A DNA stretch of 64,000 nt, from positions 12,816,001-12,880,000 of the forward strand of contig NC_046676.1 in the NCBI RefSeq assembly GCF_003369915.1, in the 5' to 3' direction. Under the pieces are notes generated by a model. The model ran no database searches and had not been told where the DNA came from. It saw only the letters and a list, made by a program, of their open reading frames with translations. Below are positions 11,240 to 21,060 of this stretch, one piece after another; position 1 is the first letter of the stretch; the number at the start of each line of letters is the position of its first letter. The position numbers and the translations under genes are program-made. The stretch is from Drosophila miranda. Lineage: Eukaryota > Arthropoda > Insecta > Diptera > Drosophilidae.

Positions 11240-11345
11240 ATTTATATATTATATTATATTATATTATGCTATATTATATTATATTTTATATACATATATT
11301 ATACATTATATATTTTTATAATTTAATATAATATAATAATTTATT
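11240..11345. repeat. AT-only tract (tatat / atatt)
   Basis: About 100 bases almost entirely of A and T with repeated TATAT and ATATT units. Low complexity; no gene. Confidence 0.85.
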
Positions 11346-13691
11346 TATATTGGTTTTAATGTGTATAAACTCTGAAAGATGATATCTATTCTCTGTTCTC
11401 GCTTGATCTACACCCAAAAAAAAGTATTGCCATCTAGCGAAATTTGCTGATGGAAATATAAGCCTTTTACTGCCTTTTCCTTTCAAAGCGAGTTCTTTTT
11501 TGAGTCTTTAATCTTTCATCGTTGCCCAAAAACCAGCCCTGGATCCTTGAGGCCTCAGGGCGTACCAGATCTGCACGAGTTCTTCAGTAAATGGCCATAA
11601 AATAGCCCAAAATACATTGCCCCCCCCCCCACCAAGTGGCACGGCCAGTCCCATTTCCATGTTGAGTCGCTGAACGAAATGTAAGGAAAACGCACAGGGA
11701 ACATGAAATGAACATTGTAAATTGTTGTCCGAAAATTTATTGGCAGCACTTATCAGATTCACTCATAAATCTGCAAAAAAAGCCCCGTCTCCAAAGCCAT
11801 GCTCCCTCTCCCGCTCCTCCCCCTCTCGCTAGCTGGCTGACCAAATGCGTGGGTGTTATTGCTGTCTCTTTTCCGGATGGGTGGCATGTGCGAGACATTT
11901 ATTTGCATGCTCTCTCTCTCTCACTCTCTCTCTCTCGCACTCTGTGGTGCTCCATTTCGGTCGCACAGTCCACAAATTAACATGACATTTTTACAAGCCC
12001 AAACATGTGTACACATGGGTCCCGTCCCGAATGTGAGTCCGGAACCAGCACTCGAACCACTCGAAATTAATAGCCAGCAAAGCAGGCAGCCAGGCGGGCA
12101 GCAGGCAGGCAGCAAACAGGCAAATGTAAGCTCATTGAATGACCAAACCGACCGACAGGAGGGGTCACACACACACGGACCCACAGACGGGGGACGTGGT
12201 CAAAAAAGTCAAACATTTGAACAGGCCAGAGAGAGAGCGAGAGAGAGCCAGCGAACAGGTTGAAATTTTATGCATCCATAAATTTAATTACTCAAAGGCT
12301 CCAAAATGTGCAAAACAAAAACCCATTAGCCATGGCATCGCATCGGATCAGAGCGCTCATTCTGCCATCCTGCCATCCTGCCAGTCCGTGTGGACTTCAG
12401 AACTCTTCTGTTCGATAATCTGGGCCAAGTGATGTGCATACTCGAACGACAATCGAATTGCAGCAGAGCAGGTCTTTTCATTGACAGACAGACGAGTCCA
12501 TAAAGGCCAAGGAGTAGAGGAAAAATCATGACAAAACATTTGCCCAACGAGTTTTCATTTTCTTTGTTTCGTTGTTGTCTTGGTTTTTGTTTTCTTGTTT
12601 TCTTGTCTGTGTGTTTTTTTGTTGTGTTTTTGCTCGGCTTGGGTTCCACTTGAATGAGAATGACGAGAGGACGTCATGACGATGATGAAGTTATCAGCAA
12701 AAACAAGCCAAAAGTTGGCACAGTTTCAAAAAGTTGGCCAACATTCAGAACAGAACAGAACAGAGCAGAGCAGAACAGAATAGAGAAGAGCAGAGCGAGA
12801 GACAGGATCACGGGGTCTACAGGGAACTATTGGGGCGCCTAACAATCCGAAAAGCAGTCGAAAAATTCCAAAACAAGGCAAAAACTTGGCCTCACAGAGG
12901 CAGAGCAGAGAGAGGGAGAGAGGAAGAGGCATATTCCTAAATAGAGAAGGACTCTCCCCCCGCTGTCAATATGGGCAGGAGTGACAGTGCAACAAACGAC
13001 AAGTTAAAACTCATGTTCATTGCATTACTCGCCCCACGAAGAGGAACGGCAGGCGGAGAGTGCGGTACATGCCACATGAAGTACATGTAGATGCCACAAG
13101 TTTGTCTTTTGTGAGGTTACCAAACACAACACTATTTCTTGACGTCTGACACACTAATCGATTCTCCGTTCACATGTGCATTTATCAATTTTAATTGATA
13201 TTTATAAACCCAAGGCCTCTTGGGTTATTCATAGGTTCTTTGGCAAATGCTAAATGCATTGTAAATACCTCTAAATAATCCCTCAAACGAGGCGAAGTAT
13301 TTTAATTGCGGTAGAGGATTGTCTAAGGTTTTTAATTGAATTAATTTTCGATTAGTTTTTATTTAAACTACGGCTAGGAAAGTGGATTTTTACTCATTCT
13401 GGCCTGTTTTTTTTTAAAGTATTGTTAGTGGATCGTTAGCAGAAAGGGAAAAATGTTGGAAAAATATATTTAAAATACTAAATGCCCACCGCAATGAGTA
13501 CTAAATATTGATTGAAAGGTGTCTCAGATTTTTCATTGAATTAAATGCATTTTTTTGTTAGCTTTGGATTTTTATTCATCCTGGCTTTCGATACCCGTTC
13601 ATTCACATTATCTATCTAGTTGAGGAGAAAATACAATATATACTGCAAAATACTAGAAAATACTTTGAGAAATAGATAAAATACCCCAGAT
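11346..13691. other. Non-coding stretch; diverged repeat near its right end
   Basis: No gene is supported. Simple tracts are CT at 11911-11938, GA at 12229-12248 and an AGAACAG/AGCAG tract at 12747-12800. Two loosely matching blocks near 13330-13410 and 13525-13590 (attgaattaa ... ggattttta.tcat.ctggc) suggest an old duplication of about 190 bases, immediately left of the P-like MITE. Confidence 0.45.
13684..13691. repeat. Left target-site duplication CCCCAGAT
   Basis: Identical to 14163-14170 on the other side of the P-like MITE; 8 bp, as made by P-superfamily transposases. Confidence 0.92.
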
Positions 13692-14162
13692 CATGATGCA
13701 ATTATACAAGGTGGTCTCGTCGGGAGCCGAAGTTCGTTCGTGTTGTCCCTTATCGTCAGTGCATGCTTGCTTGTTGATGATGAAGGTTGTTCACGGACGA
13801 ATTTTTTGATATATTCTTAGCCCTTATGTCCCGACAACAACAAAATTATAGAAAGCATATAAAAAAAATACCACAGAATTAGAAGTAATCTTTATATATT
13901 ATGTAAAAGAAAATTTTAATATAACTAAAAATGTTGAAGACAAATTTTTAATGGCTGCATAAAATTTAAAAATTCATATATCAGTAAAATCATTTTATTT
14001 TAAAATTTTAAGCCCCACGGGCCTGTTAAGGGTTAATCAACATCAACATATGCCGTCTCACTCACACTCACTATACTATGTGCCCTTCACTCGCACTTAT
14101 TGCTAGCATACGTTAAGGGACTAACTTTTGCCGACGAGACCACCTTGTATAATTGCATCATG
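13692..14162. mobile_element. P-element-derived MITE (471 bp)
   Basis: The element is bounded by perfect 32-bp terminal inverted repeats at 13692-13723 and 14131-14162, beginning CATGATG. It is flanked by identical 8-bp direct repeats CCCCAGAT at 13684-13691 and 14163-14170. The ends closely resemble the 31-bp termini of the canonical Drosophila P element: CATGATG start and an AAGGTGGTC...CGTCG core. The similarity continues inside, with GCTTGCTTGTTG and GGACGAATTTTTT on the left and CGCACTTATTGC and AGCATACGTTAAG on the right. A TTAGCCCTTA motif sits at element bases 125-135, where P has its internal 11-bp repeat. An 8-bp target duplication is the P rule. The middle 250 bases are AT-rich with no transposase exon, so it would need enzyme supplied in trans. 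The match to P is from memory. Confidence 0.93.
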
Positions 14163-14170
14163 CCCCAGAT
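14163..14170. repeat. Right target-site duplication CCCCAGAT
   Basis: Pairs with 13684-13691. Both copies are still identical, which suggests an insertion that is not very old. Confidence 0.92.
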
Positions 14171-16493
14171 TACAACTTTAAGAGCTTACGATATAGAAAC
14201 ATATATATACAGTGGAAATTCCATCTAGTGCATCTGAAGGTACATTTTTTTATACCGAAAATGGGGAATATAGAATTAATCTTTGTGGAACATAGCTCGT
14301 AATAGAGAAAAAAATATAAGAAACTACTAAACGAAATGCTGAAATCATTTAGTTTTACGGGAAATACCACAAAATACCACAGGAAAAGTGCTAAAATGCT
14401 CCAAGCCCTACTCGTATTTGCAGTCTTCATGGGAATTGCATTACCCGCATGCTTTTCTGGCACCTAATCTTCTGGCTTTTCATGCGAAAAACATGCCTAA
14501 TATTCGGAAAATGTGCACAGGTGTTTAGCATATTTTACCGGGCTAATAACTGCAAGTGAAAAGTGTTTCTGGCCAGTCACCTAACTGATGGACTGATGGA
14601 GAGATGGAGACATGGAGAGACGCACTGCATGAGTTGTTCTTTCTGCTCGTTTCCGGTGTTGGACCATAATATGACGGATGTGTCTACAACAAAAAGTTTT
14701 GCCCGCAAAATAAAAGAATAAACTAAGAAATTGGTTATTGTACAACAAACGAGTGCGAGCGTGGGGGATGTGTTGGGGCAACCTTTCAAGCGTAAATTGC
14801 ATATTTTGCAGAAACTGTTCCCCAGGGCAAAGGATGTATGGGATGTGGGACGTAGGAATGCCCTGGAATATGGGTCTTGGCGTGGCGTATAAAAGGAATT
14901 AGGAATGCAATTTGAGGTTATGTTGGCAATGTGCACCCAGGGGGGGCGACTGTACCCCACTAAAGCACGAAAACACTCTCATCCGGCCTCCCTCCCCCCC
15001 CGTGACCACATCTGTATGCGCATTTGTTTAGAACGGGGTTTGTGTGTGTGTGTGTGTGTGTGTGTCAGTTAGACCAACAGACAGTTGGACTGACAGTTGG
15101 ACAGATGCTGGGGCTGGGACTGGGGCTGGGGCTGGGTGCTCGCTCCTCCGACATAGTCCCTGGAAGTTGGAGCCGGCCAGGGACCCTGACAGTTGGTTTG
15201 GAGTCCTCCTCCTCGTCCTCGTACTCATCCCTTTGCCAAGATATTAATAGACGAAATTTGAGTATTGCTTCCGTCATGAATAAAATTTTGTGCATTGCTG
15301 TAGCCCCCCGCCACCCGCCCCCGTCCGCAGCACACATAAAACTTTCCCGGACAACTTCTCGTCCTCCCCCAACGGGCTCATTGTCCTGTGCGCTTCGGTC
15401 TTCAGCCGTCCTGCTTCTTGCGGCAAAACTTTTCCCAATGTCCATTCGGCGAGCATTCAACGTCCATTCAACTGTCTGTCTGTCCATCTGCCCGTCTGTC
15501 GGTCTGTTTTTGTGGCTTGGGGTTTACGTCTATTTTTGCATCTTTTAATTTTAATGATGCCCCTTCTGCAAAAATGTAAAATGTTTTCGCTTGCTGCAGA
15601 CCAAAACAAATTTTGTGGGCGCATCCGGAGAGCAAGGACTGCCCTGAATGGCGGGGGGAAGGCAGCTCGGTAATGTGATATATTGGAAAGCCCAGCAATC
15701 ACAGAAAAACAATTCTTTGTAGACAGAAAATTCCAAGTATTAATCGAAAATACAATTAGATTAAGCCCTTTCACAGAAGTACAGTCTTGCCACATCAAAG
15801 GGAGTTTCTGTCCAACACTGGGATTGCAATTTGCACGAAAATGAAATGAAATGAAACGAAATGAAACCACAAAACGAAATGCGGTGGAACGCAAAAACTT
15901 TTCCAGAATCAACTACTAAAAGATTTATGGTATCAAAATAGTGCCACATAAAATATTCACACCTTCGCCTGGCTGCCAGAATCTAACGACTTCAGTGCTC
16001 GGGCTCCATGCTCCATGCTCCATGGGTGCGGGGTGCGGGGTGCTGGGTGCAGGGAAAGGAAAGCCACAACCAACTGATGCCAGTGGCTCGATAAAGCCAT
16101 TGTTTATACAGCCAGCAGGGGGAAGGGGGGAACGGGCAGGAGGGGCCTGGCAGGGGCCTGGCAGGGCTATTGCATTTTGGGCCATAAGTTGGCAACATTT
16201 TTTATGCGTTCATCATGCGGTCAGCATAAATTTTTTATCGTCTTTTGCGCTGATTCGTTTCGTTTCCTTCCCCCCCCCCCCCCCTCCCCCTCCACCAGGG
16301 CGTTTTCTGTTGCCAATTTTGATGCCTGAATGCCATAAATCAATGCGTTTAAAGTCGCCAAAGGAAAGCCCCGAATGGAATGGAAAACAGCCTGCGGTTG
16401 TGATGATCAAGACATATAAACCATTTATTCCAATGCATTGTTGTTTTAGATACATGCGTGTGCTGGATCCATTGCTATGTGGTTTTGTGGTTC

Positions 16494-16531
<38 letters not shown>

Positions 16532-16787
16532 GCTGTCCTTTATGTTGTTGTTGTTTTATGTTGTTGTTGTTGTTGTTGTTGTTAATGCTTGCGGAGGGGA
16601 CTGTACAAGACAGGTTGCATCTAAGATGATCCAATCAATCGAAAATATAACGAAAACGATTGAGCTGAATGATTGGATAGCAAATCAAAGTTTCATCAAC
16701 GCCAGACCTTGTTCAGATTTTTGCCTGAAAAAAAAAGGGAATGAGAAAGGAGGAAGGGATAACTAAAGTAGGCCAAGATGTCAGCGT
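14171..16787. other. Non-coding stretch with microsatellites
   Basis: No gene is supported, though further 3' exons of the minus-strand gene at 16788-17895 could lie here. Simple sequence includes a TG run (15040-15065), a GGGGCT tract (15108-15138), a 15-base C run (16270-16284) and two TTG arrays (16490-16583). Confidence 0.45.
16490..16583. repeat. TTG trinucleotide arrays
   Basis: Two runs of TTG (CAA on the minus strand) separated by a short spacer. They lie 200 bases past the last visible exon of a Gln-rich gene on the minus strand, but no splice frame through them is supported. Confidence 0.85.
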
Positions 16788-17895
16788 TTAAAACTCACTC
16801 GAATTGAATGAATTGCCCTTGTTGTCACGAAGCGAAAGCATGGCAGGCGAGCTGTGGAAAATGTGTCAAAGAAATGTCGAAGAAAATATTTAGATTCATG
16901 GGGAAATGGGAAATTGGGAAATGGGATTGGGGAGGGGGACTCACTTTAGGCCATTGCGCACATCCCGGTAGTTGTTGTTCATCATTTCGTAGTGCGACCT
17001 CATCCGCTGCTGGTTCTGGTGGGCCTGCTGCTGCTGCTGCTGCTGTTGCTGTTGCATCTGCTGCTGCTGCTGCTGGTGGTGCTGCTGCTGGTGGTGCTGC
17101 TGCTGCTGCTGGGAGGGACTACCGCCGTACTGCCAGATATTGTTGCTCATAGGCTGGCCGTTGCCGTGGCTGCAGCCCCAGGTGCCAGGGCTACCACCGC
17201 CGCCGCCCCCGCCAGTGAGACGTCCCTGGTGCTGCATCTGCGGCATTTGGGTGAACTGCTGCATTGCCGGCATCTGCGACATCTGCGACATCTGCGACAT
17301 CGGCGACATCTGGGGCATGGCCCCCATCTGGGGCATGCCACCCATCTGGGGCATGCCACCCATCTGCTGCATGCCGGACATGGGCTGGAGATCCGATATG
17401 ACCGCGTTCACGCCGGGGGCATCGATCGAACCCATCGAATTGCCCATCATTGGCAGCATGGTCATGCTGCTCAGCGGTGTCACCGCACCAATGGGCAGGT
17501 TCGAGGACATGGTGCCCAGCGGCGTCATCCCGTTGCCCGCCGGCATCATACCCAGGGGCAGGGACTGCATGCCGCTGCCCTGCATCGGATAGGACATCTG
17601 GCCGGTGGTCATCGGCGGCATCTGCAGCTGGGGCTGGTTCATGTCCATCTGCGCCATCGACATGGGCATGCCACCGGGTGGCATGCAGCCCTGTCCCTGT
17701 CCTTGGCCTTGGCCCTGGGGGCCATTCTGTTGCATGCCCATTTGAGCGGACATGTTCATCATCTGCAACGGAGATGGAAGAAGACGGTCAGCACTGTTAC
17801 ACTCTCGACACTTGCAACTCGCGGTGGCAACTCGCGGTGGCAACTCGCGGTGGCAACTCGCGTGGTGGCAACCGTACCTTATTGGCCTCACTCAT
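16788..17895 (-). CDS. Met/Gln-rich low-complexity protein (about 299 aa)
   Basis: The start is an ATG at 17895 in a six-codon exon (MSEANK, 17895-17878) with a GTACGG donor. Exon 2 (17762-16945) begins at a CAG acceptor in phase 0. A GTGAGT donor at its end joins to 16851 and reads NSPAMLSLRDNKGNSFNSSEF to a TAA at 16788. A second GTGAGT at 16798 could splice the gene onward to exons not recognised. The protein is built of Met-rich repeats (GGMPQM, SQM, PMSQM), then Gly- and Gln/His-rich runs ending in HYEMMNNNYRDVRNGL. No catalytic domain, membrane span or RNA-binding motif is seen. Such proteins often act as flexible scaffolds in transcription or RNA granules, but that is only a class tendency. 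Intron 1 carries a 13-bp minisatellite. Confidence 0.75.
17813..17868. repeat. 13-bp minisatellite inside intron 1
   Basis: Three to four copies of GCGGTGGCAACTC lie between the donor at 17877 and the acceptor at 17763 of the Met/Gln-rich gene. They occupy about half of the intron. Confidence 0.85.
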
Positions 17896-18059
17896 GCCAA
17901 AATCCGCTTCGTATGGAACCGAACAAAAATTCATTTTGAAAATTTTAAAACGAACTTTTTTCCTTCAAAAGCAAATTAAAAAACCAAAAGAATTTTCACA
18001 GAAAAATTTGGATAAGAAATAAAATTTACTTTTTATAATTTTTGTAGTTTTTTTTTTCT

Positions 18060-18345
18060 AGAGATCTGAATCTTACGATGAACTGCCTACGACTGAGGAT
18101 TTCGGAGTTCCGGGGCCAATACCAACGACAGGCCCCACACGTACGGCCTCCCATGATCGGGAAAAACTGTTGAAATTTAAGGGAACTTTTGGGTTTTTTC
18201 TGTGAACGCCAGTAGGCGATGCCACTCCTCGCCTTTCTCTCTCCCAAGGGTAGAGCGTGATCGGGCTATTGGCCTCGCCCACATGGTTGGGCTCCACGCG
18301 GCGCCACTTGGCTCCCAGCCATCCCGGGGACGCCCCAGAACAATT
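18060..18345. other. GC-rich island of unknown origin upstream of the Met/Gln-rich gene
   Basis: A block of balanced, coding-like composition is set between AT-rich DNA on the left (17900-18060) and ordinary DNA on the right. Minus-strand frames are open for 73-74 codons but overlap each other in two frames. It could be a 5' exon or promoter of the gene at 17895, or a transposon fragment. Neither is proven. Confidence 0.35.
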
Positions 18346-20440
18346 AATTTTACCTCTGGCTTGTCATTTTATTGTTGGTGTATCTACATAAAGACGGGAG
18401 GAGGCACTGGGAGGCTAGTGCCCGTGCCCGTGAGCTGTCGTGTCAGCCCAACTCCTGCGATGGCTGTCTTTGGCCATATCCTTTTGGCCATGGCGGTGTC
18501 GTGGCGGCGGTGCAGTTGCCACACCATTTATGCCATTAAGTCATTAGCTTTGTTTAACAAATAACAAACTGTCAATGAGTTGATTAACGATGTTTTTCGC
18601 ATGAACTGCAATTAGCCGTCTCTCCTTCCAACGTTGTGTCTCGCTTCTGGCCTGATAAATGGGTGTGATTTGGGCTTCCACCGTGGCAGAGAGCCAGAGA
18701 GGTCTCGACTTGGTGGATTGTTAATGGGGGGCACTGGAGGAGGGAGTGTTGGAGTGCTGGAGTGCTGGAGCACTCGTTATTGATGCGCCGCCAGCCCCTC
18801 CTAAACTGCCGTCACTTGGCAATTATTGTGTATTGTGCTTCAAGTCAATGGCATTTGACACAGCCATAGCCACTGCCACGGGTAGAAGCACTTCATCACA
18901 CCCGTAGTCGTGGTCGTAGTCGTCATCATTGGCTCCACTAACAAGGAGCAGCATGAGATGGCGGTGGAGAGTCATCGTAAACGCAATTACACCCGTTGAC
19001 AAGTGTAATGTCAGCCATTCTCCCATTCCCATTGGCATCCCATCCGATACGACCAGCATGCCATCGTCAACATCCCATCCGACTGCCAGTTACCAGTTGC
19101 CTGCCGGTGACGCTGACGCTGACGCTGACGCTGTCGATGTGACGCGCTCCATCACTCACGCCACACGCTCCACGTTCCCCCCTGTTTTAGCCACTTGGTG
19201 ACGCCTCGCCGTGGCAACAGGAGCGGAGCCCTGAAGGTATCTGTATCTGCCAGGCTGTTGGGGCATTTCCTGGTTTTCCTTCTAATTTTTCATCCGTGAC
19301 CCCCATGGAACACCTAAGTGGAGTGGAGAGAAGTCCGCTCCTGTTTTTAAATATTTACACTGTAATTATTATGCAAAATGCACTTTACTCCATTATTTAC
19401 GATATGTTGGCACTTCGTGAGCAGACTTCTGAACAGGGGCCCCGGGATGCCATAAATAAATATGTATATACAATAGAAATATACTAAACACTGTACATAT
19501 ATATATATATATGTGTATATGTATAAATGGAATGTCTGAAGGGTGTGCAGAGTCGCATTGTATGTCCACAAATTAGGAATTAGTTTGTTTGTGTGTGTGC
19601 GGTCGCTAATTGGCTTTCCCAGAAGTTAATTACGATGAAAATGTTGAAAATGTTGAAAATGCTGAAAATTGGACTTGTCAAAAACATTTTTGACATTTCC
19701 CGCCCGACCTTCCCCGCAATCATTCGGCAGGAAATTAGTTTTACAAACTTTCGGCATCGCTTTTTGCATTTGCATTCCCATTTCGCTTTAATTTTAAACT
19801 AAAATTTTGGAATTTATTGTTAACACTCATTATGATTATTATTGCGAGTGTTGCGGCTATTATTACTAATATTAGCCCTCGAACCTCATAAAATAATTGA
19901 GGAAACGCCATTCATCAATGGAATGGAGTGCCGATGGAGTGTTGATGTTGCATTTGTTCGGCACACGGATATTACATTTTTGAAGCTTAATTAAGTGCCA
20001 ATTTCGCTAATGAACGTGTGCTACAAAAGTCTGTATGAATTAATATTATATTTGATTATTTTTGATTGCTTTTGATTTGTATTTCATGGCGAGACTTTTT
20101 TTGGGGGAAATACTCGGATGCTTTAGAATTAAAATCAACATTTTAATCGGTTCTAGATTTTTTTTAGACACTCTCATTTGTTTTCCAAGCTGCACAAAGC
20201 AGAACAAAACAAGAAAAACTTCTGTTCGAGTGTCTATACAGTGAATACTACGGGAATATACCCTTCTTCCCCGGTGATGGTGGGCGTAAGAAAACCTTTG
20301 ATGGGACATCATTTCCGAGAAAAGTCCTCAAAAATTCTCAACTTCCGGCCACATAATTGGGTGCTATTTAATAGCCATATGAACTTTAGTATTCAAAAAG
20401 GGGGGTATTTTAAGTATATTCGGTATTTTTAAGGCGCATT
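18346..20440. other. Non-coding stretch
   Basis: No gene is supported. Small tracts are GACGCT repeats at 19108-19133 and a TA run at 19496-19524. Confidence 0.45.
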
Positions 20441-21060
20441 CAGACAGAATGTTTCCAGATTCCAGAAGCTTAGCATTTAGATGTAGTATTTTTTCGAATA
20501 TTTAAAATTTGTGTTATAAAATATGTAGTATATTTTAGTATTCTGATGGCTCAATCTTTTCTCTGATTTGTACCTTAAGATTCCAGAAGTTTAGCGTTTA
20601 GTGCTAGTATTTTTTCGTATATTTAATATTTTTGGTTTATAATTAGTAGTATATTAGTATTTTTTCTCTGATTTGTGCCTTTAGGATTTAGTTTAAGTAT
20701 TTTTCGTATATTAAATATTTTTTGGTATATAATATGAAGTAGTTTTTGGTTGTCTTTTAAGTATTTTTATGGCTAAACCTTTTGTCTGATTTGTGCCTTA
20801 AGATTCCACAAATTTAGCACTTGGTAGTATTTTTAAGTATTTTGACGGCTTAACCTCTTGTGTGATTTGTGCCAGAAGTTTACCATTTAGTTGAAGTATT
20901 TTTTCGTATATTTAATATTTTTTTTCTATGATTAGCAGTATTTTTTTGTATTCTTTTTTAGTATGTTTATGGCTTAACCTGAATTGTGCCTTAAAACTTC
21001 ACAAGTTTAGTATTTAGTTGTAGTATTTTTCGTATATTTAGTATTTTGTGATATTTTATA
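20440..21060. repeat. Degenerate tandem array, about 110-140 bp units
   Basis: The phrase 'agattccagaag(t)ttagcatttag ... gtagtattttttcg...atttaatattt ... ggcttaacctttt ... tgatttgtgcctta' recurs about five times with large length differences between copies. It is AT-rich and has no open frame, and looks like a decayed satellite or nested tandem duplication. Confidence 0.75.

Noticed and set aside
16992-17939. 315-codon plus-strand frame rich in Leu and His
   Set aside because: It is the complement of the CAG/ATG repeats of the Met/Gln-rich gene, whose splice sites fit on the minus strand.
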